From JBFKQC01 sp041627895 (GTDB lineage: Bacteria > Pseudomonadota > Alphaproteobacteria > Rhodobacterales > Rhodobacteraceae): DNA of 62,454 bases. The DNA is taken from contig JBFKQC010000013.1 of NCBI GenBank assembly GCA_041627895.1, positions 1 through 62,454 of the forward strand, written 5' to 3'. The notes under the pieces were generated by a model. That model saw only the letters and a program-made list of their open reading frames with translations. It was not told where the DNA came from and searched no databases. Positions 34,316-46,024 of this stretch are shown here, piece by piece (position 1 is the first letter of the stretch; the number at the start of each line of letters is the position of its first letter). A program made the position numbers and the translations under genes.

Positions 34316-36723
34316 TGCACGCCGCAGGGCTCGCCGCGCTCTTGTCGCACTGGCGGCGCCATCCGCTGCAACTGGCGACGCTGATCCTCGGCCTCGCGCT
34401 GGCCACCGCGCTCTGGTCCGGGGTGCAGGCGATCAACGCCGAGGCCCGGGCAAGCTATGACGAGGCCGAGGCGATCCTCGGCGAGGCGCGCTTTGGCCAG
34501 CTGCTGCCCGAAGAGGGCGACAGCCTGCCCCAGTCGCGCTATGTCGCGCTACGCCGCGCCGGCTGGCTGGTCTCGCCGGTGGTCGAGGGCCGGGTCGAGA
34601 TCGTCGGCGTCACCCTGCGCCTGATCGGCATCGACCCGCTGACCATGCCCACGGGCCTTGCGCCAGAAGGCGAGGCGATCGCGGGCGACCTGCCCGGTTT
34701 CCTGACCGGGCCGGGCATGATCCTGGCCAATCCCGCGGATGCGCCCCGGATCGGCGACCGGCTGAAGGCGCGGATCGTCGCGTCCGCCGGCGTCCCGCCC
34801 GGCGTCGCCTACACCGATATCGGCGTGGCCCAGCGGCTGCTGTCGCGCGACGGCGAGGTGTCGCGCCTGATCCTGCTGCCCGACCAGCCCCGCGGCCTGC
34901 CCGACCTGTCCGCCGCCGCCCCCGGCCTCGCGCTGCGCACGCCGGAGCAGGGCAGCGACGTCTCGCGCCTGACCGGCAGTTTCCACCTGAACCTCACCGC
35001 CTTCGGGCTGCTGAGCTTTGCGGTCGGCCTCTTTATCGTGCACAGCGCCATCGGGCTCGCGTTCGAGCAGCGCCGGCCGATCTTCCGCACCCTGCGCGCG
35101 CTCGGCCTGCCGCTGCAAAGCCTCGTCCTGCTCTTCGCCGCCGAACTGACCGGCTTCGCCCTCGTCGCCGGTGCGCTCGGCATGGCGCTGGGCTATGCGA
35201 TCGCCGCGGCGCTGCTGCCGGACGTCGCCGCGACGCTCAGCGGGCTTTACGGCGCCGAAGTCGCAGGCACGCTGTCGCTGCGCCCGGCCTGGTGGGCCGC
35301 GGGCATGGCGATCGCGCTCGCGGGCACCGCGCTGGCCGGGGCCGGCGCGATGCTCAAGGTGATCCGCCTGCCGCTCCTTGCCCCGGCGCAGCCGCGCGCC
35401 TGGGCGCGGGCCTCGCAGGAGCGGCTCTACCTCTTCGCCGGGGGCGCGGCCGGGCTGACGCTTGCGGCATTCGCCGCCTGGCGGTACGGCGAGGGTCTGG
35501 CGGCGGGCTTTGTCCTGCTCGGCGCGCTGCTGATCGCGGCGGCGCTGGCGCTGCCGGTGGTTCTGCACCTGGCGCTGAGCTTTGGCCAGCACCGCGCCCG
35601 CGGCGCGCTGGCGGCCTGGTTCTGGGCCGACACCCGCCAGCAGCTTCCCGGCCTGTCGCTGGCGCTGATGGCGCTGTTGCTGGCGCTCGCGGCCAATATC
35701 GGCGTCGGCACGATGGTGGCCTCGTTCCGGCTGACCTTCACCGGCTGGCTCGACCAGCGCCTGGTCTCGGAGCTTTATGCCACCGCACGCACCGACGCCG
35801 AGGGCGCGCGCCTGCGGGCCTTTCTCGAACCGCGCGCCGATGCGGTGCTGCCGATCTGGCATGTCGAGGCCCGCGTCGCCAGGCTGCCGGCCGAGATCTA
35901 CGGTGTCATCGACCACGCGACCTATCGCGAAACCTGGCCGATGCTTGCCGCCCTGCCGGGCGTCTGGGACCGGGTCGCCGAGGGCACGGGGGTGCTGGTC
36001 AACGAGCAGCTCGCGCTGCGCGAGGGCCTCGCGCCCGGCGACCCGATCGCGCTGCCCGAGGGCTGGCGGGCCGATGTCGCCGGCATCTACAGCGATTACG
36101 GCAACCCGATCGGTCAGGTCGTGGCCGGCCTGCCGCACCTGGTCGCGCGGTTTCCCGAAATCGAGAAACGCCGCTTCGGCGCCCGGATCGCGCCCGCCGA
36201 TGTCCCCGGACTGGCCCGCGTGCTGCGCGACGAATTCGGCCTGCCCGCCGGCAACATCGTCGACCGGGCCACGGTCAAGCGCTTTTCGCTGCAGGTCTTC
36301 GAGCGCACCTTCACCGTGACCGCGGCGCTGAACGTGCTGACGCTGGCCATCGCGGGCTTTGCGATCCTCACCAGCCTGCTGACACTGGCGACGATCCGCC
36401 AGCCGCAGCTTGCCCCGGTCTGGGCGCTCGGCCTGACCCGGCGGCGGCTCGCGGCGCTGGAACTGGCGCGCGCGCTGCTGCTCGCGGCGCTGACCATCGT
36501 TGCCGCGGTCCCGGTGGGTCTGGCGCTGGCCTGGGTGCTGCTGACGGTGATCAACGTCGAGGCCTTCGGCTGGCGGCTGCCGATGCACCTGTTCCCGGGC
36601 GACTGGCTGCGCCTCGGCCTGCTGTCGCTTCTGGCGGCGGCGCTGGCCGCGCTCTGGCCCGCGCGCCGGCTGGCGCGCACCCCGCCCGCCGATCTGCTGA
36701 AGCTTTTCGCGAGCGAGCGCTAG
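34315..36723 (+). CDS. ABC transporter FtsX-like permease
   Basis: The product is 802 residues. It has an N-terminal helix (LATLILGLALATALWSGVQAINAEARASYDEAEAILGEARF) and a periplasmic MacB-PCD-like domain. Two FtsX-type three-helix blocks follow, near residues 230-360 and 660-800, the second including LNVLTLAIAGFAILTSLLTLATIRQPQLAPVWALGLTRRRLAALELARALLLA. The length and duplication match large AttF/G-like or YbbP-like exporters. With the upstream ATPase and downstream lipocalin-like protein it resembles the att-type lipid or peptide exporter set. Confidence 0.9.
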
Positions 36724-36725
36724 CC

Positions 36726-37820
36726 ATGCCGCCCCGTGCCCGATCCCCGCGACCCAGGCCGCCGACGCGCCGGCGGCTGCTGCAAACCGGGCTCGCGGCG
36801 CTGGCCCTGCCCGGCCCCCTGCCCGGTCCCCTGGCCGCGCAGGGCTTCGCCGGGCTGGCAGGCACGGCGCAGGGCTTCGCGCTGCCCGATCCCGCGCGCC
36901 GCTTCGCCTTCCCCGCCGATCACGGCCCGCATCCCCGCTTCCGCATCGAATGGTGGTACCTGACCGCCAACCTCACCGGCCCCGACGGCGCCGAGTATGG
37001 CCTGCAATGGACGCTGTTCCGCTCGGCGCTGGCGCCCGGGGGCGGCGAGGGCTGGCAAAGCCCCGAGGCCTGGATGGGCCACGCCGCCGTGACCACGGCC
37101 ACCGCGCACCACGTCGCCGAACGCTTCGGGCGCGGCGGCATCGGCCAGGCCGGCGTCATCGCCGAACCCTTCGAGGCCTGGATCGACGACTGGCACTGGC
37201 AGGGGATCGAGACCGGCCGGCTGGCTGCCCGCGGCCGCGATTTCGCCTATGACATGACGCTGCAGGCCGAAGGCCCCTTCGTGCCGCAGGGCGCGGCGGG
37301 CTATTCGGTGAAATCCGCCGCCGGCCAGGCCAGCCACTACTATTCGCAGCCCTTCTACCGGATCGACGGCAACTTGCGGCTGCCGGGCGGCGATATCCCG
37401 GTCACCGGCCGCGCCTGGCTCGACCGGGAATGGTCCTCGCAACCCCTGACCCCGGACCAGACCGGATGGGACTGGGTGTCGCTGCATTTCGAGACCGGCG
37501 AGAAACTGATGGGCTACCGCCTGCGCGCGCGCAATGCCCCGCCCTACACGGTCGCCACCTGGATCGCCCCCGACGGCACGCCCACGCCCTACGAGGCCGG
37601 GCACCTCGCCGCCGAACCGCTCGGGACGACCGAGGTCGCTGGGCGCATGGTCCCGACCGCATGGCGCCTCACGCTCGCGGCACGGACCCTCGATGTCACC
37701 ATTGCCGCGCTCAATCCGCAAAGCTGGATGGCCACCACGGTCGCCTACTGGGAAGGCCCGGTGCGCGCGACCGGCAGCCACCCGGGCCGCGGCTACCTGG
37801 AGATGACCGGATATGAGTGA
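36726..37820 (+). CDS. Lipocalin-like protein (AttH/CrtC family), secreted
   Basis: The product is 364 residues with an arginine-rich Tat-like start (PTRRRLLQTGLAALALPG). The AttH/CrtC beta-barrel pattern is clear: FPADHGPHPRFRIEWWYLTANL, GLQWTLFRSAL, GHAAVTTATAHHVAERF, then GRAWLDREWSSQPLTPDQTGWDWVSLHFETGEKLMGYRLR. It begins 2 bases after the permease stop, so it is part of the exporter unit. CrtC carotenoid hydratases share the fold, but no carotenoid genes are present. Confidence 0.9.
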   Translation: MPPRARSPRPRPPTRRRLLQTGLAALALPGPLPGPLAAQGFAGLAGTAQGFALPDPARRFAFPADHGPHPRFRIEWWYLTANLTGPDGAEYGLQWTLFRSALAPGGGEGWQSPEAWMGHAAVTTATAHHVAERFGRGGIGQAGVIAEPFEAWIDDWHWQGIETGRLAARGRDFAYDMTLQAEGPFVPQGAAGYSVKSAAGQASHYYSQPFYRIDGNLRLPGGDIPVTGRAWLDREWSSQPLTPDQTGWDWVSLHFETGEKLMGYRLRARNAPPYTVATWIAPDGTPTPYEAGHLAAEPLGTTEVAGRMVPTAWRLTLAARTLDVTIAALNPQSWMATTVAYWEGPVRATGSHPGRGYLEMTGYE

Positions 37821-38018
37821 GGCCGCCGCCCGCACCCGGACCGCTCGCGCCCGGGCGCGGCGCCCGTGCCTCTGGCGTCCCGTGCTTCTTCTCGTCAGAA
37901 ATACGCAGACGCAACGCCCGCAACGGGCGCGGCGCGGACATGGCGCGTCGCCCCGAGGCTGGCAAATCAAGAGCGCGCGGAAGCGCACAATTCGACAGCG
38001 CCCCGGCGGAAAGGACAG

Positions 38019-40193
38019 ATGCAGTCGCCCCTTCCCCTGACCCGTGACCTGGTGCTGATCGGCGGCGGCCACACCCATGCGCTGGTGCTGCGCGAATGGG
38101 GGATGGCACCCCTGCCCGGCGCGCGGCTGACGCTGATCAATCCCGGGCCGACGGCGCCCTATACCGGCATGCTGCCGGGCTTCGTCGCCGGGCACTACAC
38201 GCAGGACGAGCTGTCGATCGACCTGGTGCGGCTGGCGCGCTTTGCCGGTGCGCGGCTGATCCTCGGCGCGGTCGAGGCCATCGAGCGCGATGCGCGCCGC
38301 ATCCACGTGGCCGGCCGCCCGCCCGTCGCCTATGACCTGGCCTCGATCAATGTCGGCATCACCTCGGATCTGCCCGCCCTGCCGGGCTTTGCCGCGCACG
38401 GGGTCGCTGCCAAGCCGCTGGGGCCCTACGCCGCCGCCTGGGAGCGGTTCCGCGCGGGCGTCGCCGCGGGCGATCACGCGCCCGAGATCGCGGTGCTCGG
38501 CGCCGGCGTCGGCGGGGTCGAGCTGTCGCTCGCCATGGCCCATGCGCTGCGCCGGGCGGGCCAGGCGCCCCGCGTGACGGTGATCGAGCGCGACCGGGCG
38601 CTGCCCGGCCTCGGCGCCCGGGCCCGCGCCGCGCTCCTGCGCAGCATGGACCGGCTCGGCGTTGCGCTGATCGAGGGCACCGCGCCGCGCGCGATCGGCA
38701 CCGCGGCGGTGGATCTGGCCGACGGGCGCCGCGTCGCCGCGCGCTTCACCGTGGGCACCGCCGGCGCGCGCGCGCATGGCTGGCTCGGCGAGACCGGGCT
38801 TGCGACCGAGAACGGCTTTCTCTGCGTCGACGACCGGCTTCGCACCTCGGACCCGGCGATCTACGCCGCGGGGGACTGCGCCCGCCTGCCCGATCCGCGG
38901 CCCAAGGCCGGGGTCTTCGCGGTGCGCCAGGCGCCGGTGCTCTGCCACAACCTGCGCGCCGACCTCGGCGGCCGGTCCCGGCGCCGGTTCCGGCCGCAGC
39001 ACGACTATCTCAAGCTCGTGTCGCTCGGTGCCAGGTCCGCGCTTGCCGACAAGTGGGGCCTCGGCGTCGAAGGCCGCTGGCTCTGGCGCTGGAAGGACCG
39101 GATCGACCGGCGCTTCATGGCGAAATTCTCGAACCTGCCGCGGATGGCCCCGCCCGCCCTGCCGCGCGAGCACGCCGCCGGCCTGGCCGAGGCGCTGGGC
39201 CCGAGGCCGCTTTGCGGCGGCTGCGGTGCCAAGGTGGGCGGCGGCACGCTCGGCCGGGCGCTGGCGCGGCTGCCCGGCACCGGGCGCGCCGACATCCTCA
39301 GCCGGCCGGGCGACGACGCCGCGGTTCTGCGGATCGGCGGCGCGACGCAGGTCGTGACCACCGACCATCTGCGCGCCTTCACCGAAGATCCCTGGCTGCA
39401 GGCGAAGATCGCGGCGGTTCACGCCATGGGCGACATCTGGGCGATGGGCGCGGCACCGCAGGCGGCGCTGGCCACGGTGATCCTGCCCAGGATGCGCCCC
39501 GCGATGCAGGACGCCTGGCTCGAAGAGATCATGGCCGCCGCGGCCGAGGCGTTCGGCGATGCCGGCGCGGTCATCGCCGGCGGGCATACCACGCTCGGCG
39601 CCGAGTTGACGGTGGGCTTCACCGTCACCGGGCTGGTGCGGGACCGGCCGATCCGGATATCCGGCGCGCGGCCCGGCGACGCGCTGATCCTGACCAAGCC
39701 GATCGGCACGGGCACGATCCTCGCCGCCGAGATGGAGGCCGAGGCGCGCGGCGACTGGGTCGCCGCCGCCCATGCCGCGATGGCGGCGCCGCAGGGCGCC
39801 GCGGCCGCCTGCCTTGCGGGCGCGCATGCGATGACCGACGTGACCGGCTTTGGCCTAGCCGGGCACCTGATGGCGATCTGCGACGCGTCGGGCGTCGCCG
39901 CCGAGCTCGCGCTCGGCGGCGTGCCGCTGCTCGACGGCGCCGAGGCGCTGGCCGCGCGCGGCATCCGCTCGACGCTTTATCCCGAAAACCGCGAGATCGC
40001 GGCACGGATGACCCTGCCCGATGGTCCGCGCGCCGATCTGCTGTTCGACCCGCAGACCGCCGGCGGGCTGCTCGCCGCCGTCGACGGCGGCGATGCGGAC
40101 CGCGTTCTGGCGGACCTGCGCGCCGCGGGATGCGCCGCCGCCCGGATCGGGGTGCTCGTCGCCGGCGCGCCCTTTGTCGATGTGCGCGTGTAG
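38019..40193 (+). CDS. selD: Selenide, water dikinase fused to an NDH-type FAD domain
   Basis: The product is 724 residues. Residues 1 to about 380 form a pyridine nucleotide-disulfide oxidoreductase with DLVLIGGGHTHALVL, IAVLGAGVGGVELSLAMAHAL and IYAAGDCARL. Residues about 395-724 form SelD, with LCGGCGAKVGGGTL, then RPGDDAAVL, TTDHLRAF, AVHAMGDIWAMGAAPQAALAT and GHTTLGAELTVGFTVTGL. SelD makes selenophosphate from selenide and ATP. The fused redox domain is a known bacterial arrangement and may deliver reduced selenium. AAGGACAG lies before the ATG. No selA, selB or Sec tRNA gene is seen in the window. The 3' end is duplicated downstream. Confidence 0.92.
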   Translation: MQSPLPLTRDLVLIGGGHTHALVLREWGMAPLPGARLTLINPGPTAPYTGMLPGFVAGHYTQDELSIDLVRLARFAGARLILGAVEAIERDARRIHVAGRPPVAYDLASINVGITSDLPALPGFAAHGVAAKPLGPYAAAWERFRAGVAAGDHAPEIAVLGAGVGGVELSLAMAHALRRAGQAPRVTVIERDRALPGLGARARAALLRSMDRLGVALIEGTAPRAIGTAAVDLADGRRVAARFTVGTAGARAHGWLGETGLATENGFLCVDDRLRTSDPAIYAAGDCARLPDPRPKAGVFAVRQAPVLCHNLRADLGGRSRRRFRPQHDYLKLVSLGARSALADKWGLGVEGRWLWRWKDRIDRRFMAKFSNLPRMAPPALPREHAAGLAEALGPRPLCGGCGAKVGGGTLGRALARLPGTGRADILSRPGDDAAVLRIGGATQVVTTDHLRAFTEDPWLQAKIAAVHAMGDIWAMGAAPQAALATVILPRMRPAMQDAWLEEIMAAAAEAFGDAGAVIAGGHTTLGAELTVGFTVTGLVRDRPIRISGARPGDALILTKPIGTGTILAAEMEAEARGDWVAAAHAAMAAPQGAAAACLAGAHAMTDVTGFGLAGHLMAICDASGVAAELALGGVPLLDGAEALAARGIRSTLYPENREIAARMTLPDGPRADLLFDPQTAGGLLAAVDGGDADRVLADLRAAGCAAARIGVLVAGAPFVDVRV

Positions 40194-40490
40194 CGCGGGC
40201 GACGGGCGCCGGCCGCGTCCGGCCTCGGGCAGTCGTTGCCGTTTCGGCAGGGATATGCGTCATCGCCGGCCGCAGACCGCCGGCGGGCTGCTCGCCGCCG
40301 TCGACGGCGGCGAGGCGGACCGCGTTCTGTCGGAGCTGCGCGCCGCGGGTTGCGCCGCCGCCCGGATCGGGGTGCTCGTCGCCGGCGCGCCCTTTGTCGA
40401 GGTGCGTGCGTAACGAGGGCGACGGGCGCGGGCCGCGTCCGGCCTCGGGCGGCCGTTGCCGTCGCGGCACGAAAACGCGCCATCGCTGGC
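40051..40490 (+). repeat. Tandem duplication of a 220-bp segment at the 3' end of selD
   Basis: Two direct copies lie at 40051-40270 and 40271-40490. Each contains the last 48 or so codons of selD, its stop and about 75 bases of 3' sequence. The coding parts differ at about nine positions; the 3' parts differ more. The second copy has no initiation signals. Confidence 0.88.
40271..40413 (+). pseudogene. selD 3'-end remnant in the second repeat copy
   Basis: This segment still reads QTAGGLLAAVDGGEADRVLSELRAAGCAAARIGVLVAGAPFVEVRA and ends in TAA. It is nearly the same as the SelD C-terminus. Most changes are conservative or synonymous, so the copy was under selection or arose by homogenisation before losing its front part. 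No start codon or Shine-Dalgarno supports separate expression. The rest of the gap to ribD (40414-40556) holds no gene I can see. Confidence 0.8.
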
Positions 40491-40556
40491 CCGCGGGGTG
40501 GCGATGGGCAGCATCCGCGAGGGGCCGTTCCGCCCCGCCTTCGTCGGCGCCTGCCG

Positions 40557-41672
40557 CTACCGCCCCTTGTCGTCCCCGGCCCGTTCCCAGATATGCATCG
40601 CGTCGCCGCCCACGGCCCGGGCTTCGACCAGCCGGAACCGCGGCGCCTCGTCCAGCGCGCCGACGCCCATCGCGCCCAGGCCCGGGCGGCCCTCGGCCCC
40701 AAGCCCGATGCCGGCGGTGAACGTCACCAGCCGATCCACCAGCCCGGCGGACATCAGCGACGCCGCCAGCGCGCCGCCGCCTTCGCAGAACACCCGCGTC
40801 AGGCCTTCGGCGCCCATCGCCGCCAGCGCCGCCGCCGGATCGAGGTTGCGCACCCCGCCCACCGGCACCGGCAACAGCCGCGCCCCCAGCCCGGCCCAGG
40901 CGCGCTGCAATTCCCGGTCCGCGTCGGCACCGTGGCAGATCCAGACCGGCACCTGGCCCGCGGTCCGCGCAAGTTGGCCGGACAGCGGCAGATCCAGCCG
41001 GCGCGACCAGACCACGCGCACCGGCTGCTGCGCCGTGCCCAGCCCGCGCACCGTCAGCGACGGGTCGTCGGCCCGCGCCGTGCCGCCGCCCACCAGCACC
41101 GCGTCGTGCATCGCCCGCATCGCGTGCACCGCGCGCCGCGCCTGCGCCCCGGTGATCCAGCGGCTTTCGCCGGTCGCGGTGGCGATGCGCCCGTCGAGGC
41201 TGGCCGCGAGCTTCAGCGTCAGCATCGGACGGCCGTCGCGGATCCGCGTCAGGAACCCGCGCTGCAAGGCTGCGGCCTCGGCCCGGCACACCCCTTCGGC
41301 GATCTCGATCCCGGCCTCGCGCAGCCGCGCGACGCCGCCGCCGTCGACCCGCGGATCGGGATCGCCCAGCGCCACGACGACGCGCGCCACGCCGGCGGCG
41401 ATCAGCGCCTCGGCGCAGGGCGGTGTCTGCCCGTGATGCGCGCAGGGTTCCAGCGTGACATAGGCGACCGCCCCGCGCGCCGCGGCGCCCGCCTGCGCCA
41501 GCGCCTCGGTCTCGGCATGCGGCCGCCCGCCGGGCCGGGTCCAGCCACGCCCGACGATCCGCCCGCCCTGCACGATGACGCAGCCCACCGCGGGGTTCGG
41601 CCAGACGTTGCCCAGCCCGCGCGCGGCGAGGCCGAGCGCGAGGCGCATATACCGGTCGTCGGGGTCGTTCAC
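40557..41672 (-). CDS. ribD: RibD, bifunctional pyrimidine deaminase/reductase of riboflavin synthesis
   Basis: The product is 371 residues. The N-terminal deaminase domain has the zinc motif PHAETEALAQAGAAARGAVAYVTLEPCAHHGQTPPC. The C-terminal reductase has RPMLTLKLAASLDGRIATATGESRWITG and LTRVFCEGGGALAASLM. It converts the ring-opened GTP product to 5-amino-6-ribitylamino-uracil phosphate in the cytoplasm. The ATG overlaps the nrdR stop by 4 bases, a common nrdR-ribD pairing. Confidence 0.95.
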   Translation of the reverse strand: MNDPDDRYMRLALGLAARGLGNVWPNPAVGCVIVQGGRIVGRGWTRPGGRPHAETEALAQAGAAARGAVAYVTLEPCAHHGQTPPCAEALIAAGVARVVVALGDPDPRVDGGGVARLREAGIEIAEGVCRAEAAALQRGFLTRIRDGRPMLTLKLAASLDGRIATATGESRWITGAQARRAVHAMRAMHDAVLVGGGTARADDPSLTVRGLGTAQQPVRVVWSRRLDLPLSGQLARTAGQVPVWICHGADADRELQRAWAGLGARLLPVPVGGVRNLDPAAALAAMGAEGLTRVFCEGGGALAASLMSAGLVDRLVTFTAGIGLGAEGRPGLGAMGVGALDEAPRFRLVEARAVGGDAMHIWERAGDDKGR

Positions 41673-42136
41673 TCTTCGGCGGCTTGCGCCGGGCGCAGTT
41701 CCGCCACGAAGTCCTCGAAATCGTCCGCGGCCTGGAAGTTCTTGTAAACGCTCGCGAATCTGACGTAGGCCACGGTATCGATCCGGGCCAGGCTTTCCAT
41801 CACGATTTCGCCAATCGTCTTCGACGGAATATCCGTCTCGCCCATCGATTCCAGCCGCCTGACGATGCCGGAAATCATCTGGTCGATGCGCTCTGGCTCG
41901 ACGGGGCGTTTCTGCATCGAGATGCGGATCGAGCGTTCCAGCTTGTCGCGGTCGAAATCCTCGCGCCGCCCGTTCGACTTGATCACCACGAGGTCGCGCA
42001 GTTGCACCCGTTCGTAGGTGGTGAACCGGCCGCCGCAGGCCGGGCAGAACCTTCGTCTGCGGATCGCCACATGGTCTTCGGCGGGGCGCGAGTCCTTCAC
42101 CTGGGTGTCGATATTGCCGCAGAACGGACAGCGCAT
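41669..42136 (-). CDS. nrdR: NrdR, ribonucleotide reductase repressor
   Basis: The product is 155 residues. The zinc ribbon is MRCPFCGNIDTQVKDSR with Cys3, Cys6 and the later pair in RRFCPACGGRFTTYERV. An ATP-cone domain follows (VIKSNGRREDFDRDKLERSIRISMQKRPV). It represses ribonucleotide reductase genes in response to dATP/ATP. An open frame extending upstream is not coding. Confidence 0.96.
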   Translation of the reverse strand: MRCPFCGNIDTQVKDSRPAEDHVAIRRRRFCPACGGRFTTYERVQLRDLVVIKSNGRREDFDRDKLERSIRISMQKRPVEPERIDQMISGIVRRLESMGETDIPSKTIGEIVMESLARIDTVAYVRFASVYKNFQAADDFEDFVAELRPAQAAEE

Positions 42137-42210
42137 GGCCTCTCCCTCGGTCGCCTTGCCGTGTGATCCACGAACCTTATAGGTCAGCCGCGAGGGATTG
42201 GGTAGAGGGG

Positions 42211-42229
42211 AAATCCGCCCACCGGATTT
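42211..42229. other. Short inverted repeat between yjbQ and nrdR
   Basis: AAATCCG and CGGATTT form a perfect 7-bp inverted repeat around CCCAC. It lies 23 bases past the yjbQ stop on the minus strand and about 75 bases upstream of nrdR. It could be a weak terminator or an operator. Confidence 0.4.
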
Positions 42230-42252
42230 AGGGTCATTGCTGCAACAGCGGA

Positions 42253-42669
42253 CTAGCCGAAATGCGCCGCGACGCGGCGGGTATGCGGCCGGGCGCGGTG
42301 TTCGAAAAGGTATATTCCCTGCCAGGTCCCCAGCGCCATCCGCCCGCCCTCGACCGGGATCGACAGGCTGACCGGCAACAGCGCCGCCTTGATGTGGGCC
42401 GGCATGTCGTCGGGGCCCTCCAGGATGTGTGTCAGGTAAGACATCGACGGGTGATCTGCATTCGGAACAAGGCGTTGCAGGTATTCGTTCAAGTCCCGCT
42501 GCACGTCCGGGTCGGCGTTTTCCTGGATCAGCAGCGAGCACGAGGTATGCCGCACGAACAGCGTCAGCAGCCCGGAACGGCCGCCCGACGCGCCAAGCCA
42601 GTCCGCGACGTCATGTGTGAATTCGTACAGTCCGGGGCCGGACGTCGGGATGATGAAGGCGCTGTGCAC
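42253..42669 (-). CDS. yjbQ: YjbQ family protein (UPF0047)
   Basis: The product is 138 residues. Family sequence includes GLLTLFVRHTSCSLLIQENADPDVQRDLNEYLQRLVP, then SYLTHILEGPDDMPAHIKAALL and the C-terminal GTWQGIYLFEHRARPHTRRV. Members bind metal through the conserved histidines and have weak thiamine-phosphate synthase activity; the natural role is unsettled. Confidence 0.92.
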   Translation of the reverse strand: MHSAFIIPTSGPGLYEFTHDVADWLGASGGRSGLLTLFVRHTSCSLLIQENADPDVQRDLNEYLQRLVPNADHPSMSYLTHILEGPDDMPAHIKAALLPVSLSIPVEGGRMALGTWQGIYLFEHRARPHTRRVAAHFG

Positions 42670-42724
42670 GGCGCGAGTGATAGCCCGGGGCGGCGGCCGC
42701 GTGAACCCCGGCCGGCGCCTGGCG

Positions 42725-42997
42725 TCAATCGAAGATCGCGTCGCCCTGCTCGTCGATGATCTGGCGCGCCTTCGCGGTGGACAGTTGGGTGGCCTCGTCC
42801 AGATTGCCGCACACGTCGGCGCGGATCAGGTGGTGGGTCTTCACCTCGCCGCCGATCTCCTTCTCGATCCGCGCGGCGATGCGGTGGCCGCCGGCATCCG
42901 CCACCGGCTCGGGGTAGATGCTGCAGCCCTTGTAGACCTCCGGCTCGACCTCGGGCGCCGATTTTCCGCCGCCGAACAGACGTTTGAACAGGGACAT
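42725..42997 (-). CDS. HlyU-family protein
   Basis: The product is 90 residues. The pattern EVYKGCSIYPEPVADAGGHRIAARIEKEIGGEVKTHHLIRADVCGNLDEATQLSTAKARQIIDEQGD is that of the HlyU group found in alphaproteobacteria. It begins MSLFKRLFGG, a common start in this group. The family is named for a virulence regulator, but this short form lacks a DNA-binding domain I can recognise. Confidence 0.85.
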   Translation of the reverse strand: MSLFKRLFGGGKSAPEVEPEVYKGCSIYPEPVADAGGHRIAARIEKEIGGEVKTHHLIRADVCGNLDEATQLSTAKARQIIDEQGDAIFD

Positions 42998-42999
42998 GG

Positions 43000-43483
43000 C
43001 CGGTTTTCCTTTGCTCTGCCGTCCAAGACTAGCGCCCGCGCGCGCCGGGGTGAACCCCGCGCCATGCGTTCAGGAACGAAGCCGCGCATCGGCGGGCCGC
43101 GGCGCGGCGATCCGGCGGTTGAGCGGCAGTGGTTTATGGCAGCCAAGCCCATCCGCGTTCGGTGCGGCGCGCGATACCTCACCAAATCGCCGGGCCGTGG
43201 GGGCGGCCCGGCGATGCGCGGCGGCCTGCGGCCTTGTCCCGCGCGGGTGGTTTGGTGCGTAGGGTGCGTGATTTCACGCACCAACCCGGGCGTGGCAAGC
43301 GGTGCGTGCAAGCACCCACCTTACTGCTTGCTTAGTTAGTCAATAGCCTTCACGATCTTGAATGCCCTCGGAGCCAAATTGAGGCCCAAAAAGAGGTTCG
43401 TGCACGGCCCGAGGGTGGGCGCACTTCGCGCCCGCCCTGGGGGGTCGGGTCGGGCGCGAACCGGATCGCAAGCGATCCGGTGC
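43000..43483. other. Gene-free interval with REP-like palindromes
   Basis: About 485 bases between the HlyU-family gene and a low-GC coding sequence contain no convincing gene. The left half is GC-rich and carries two palindromes near 43263-43320. From about 43320 the composition drops and TTAGTTAGT-like sequence appears, marking the edge of the low-GC patch. Confidence 0.6.
43263..43320. repeat. Pair of REP-like GGTGCGTG palindromes
   Basis: GGTGCGTGA-TT-TCACGCACC (43263-43282) is a perfect hairpin with a 2-base loop. A related hairpin, GGTGCGTGC-AA-GCACCCACC, lies at 43301-43320 with one mismatch. Such GTGCGTG elements are dispersed in many alphaproteobacterial intergenic regions. Confidence 0.7.
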
Positions 43484-43998
43484 CTACTGAATTCTCTGTT
43501 CAATCCATCTTCGAAGGCCGAATACGAGCGCATCAAGTTGAAATGGATGAAATCTAAAGTCCGCACGTTCCATGGGAGATCCTGCGTCGATCCAGTCTCG
43601 ACCCGCTTTCTTCAATTCCGCATCAGACAATCTTTTATTTTTTTCGTATTCGTATCGACCCTTCGAGAAATTATGTTCGATATCTGTGAGTATGGCTTCT
43701 ATTTTTTGTTCGTTCAGCGTTGAATACGTTTGAAACCGCTCATTGCCCGTCGCCAAAACGTAATTTCGCGTTCCCTCGGATAGTCCACTAAATCCTTTCC
43801 AATATCGGTGACCAAAATTCGGCCGTTCATGGCGATCTAAGCGGTACACAGCCTTCAGCAGAATTTCGAAACCCAAGATATCGAGCAATCCCGGACCGAA
43901 GCCGAAATCGTCGATGATTCCTTTGAGTGTCTCGGCAGCACGAAGATAGCCATCGGCAGTCGAGACCATTCGGCGCACGACTTCATATGGGTCGTCGC

Positions 43999-44002
<4 letters not shown>
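43484..44002 (-). CDS. Low-GC protein of unknown function coupled to rpoD
   Basis: The product is 172 residues from a GTG at 44002 that overlaps the rpoD stop (GTGA). The family is not recognised. The helical N-terminal half, YLRAAETLKGIIDDFGFGPGLLDILGFEILLKAVYRL then HRYWKGFSGLSEGTRNYVLA, loosely recalls HEPN-type domains, where a GxEILLKA helix is common; a catalytic RxxxxH motif is not evident. The remainder is charged. GC content is far below that of rpoD, which suggests a recent insertion at the 3' end of the sigma-factor gene. Translation would depend on rpoD ribosomes. Confidence 0.65.
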
Positions 44003-45987
<1,985 letters not shown>

Positions 45988-46024
45988 CTGGCTCTCCTTG
46001 CCGTTCGGGTCCGGTGTCGATGGG

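Noticed and set aside
37821..38018. A possible selenium-related RNA element before selD
   Set aside because: Only a short CGCCCG-CAA-CGGGCG hairpin at 37915-37929 is visible. There is no conserved structure I recognise, so no riboswitch is called.
36720..39827. A 1035-codon minus-strand frame
   Set aside because: It is antisense to the AttH-like gene and the SelD fusion, both with strong motifs. Its sequence is low-complexity Arg/Gly/Ala.
43358..43723. A plus-strand frame of 121 codons in the low-GC patch
   Set aside because: It has no ribosome-binding site or family pattern, and it overlaps the better supported minus-strand gene coupled to rpoD.
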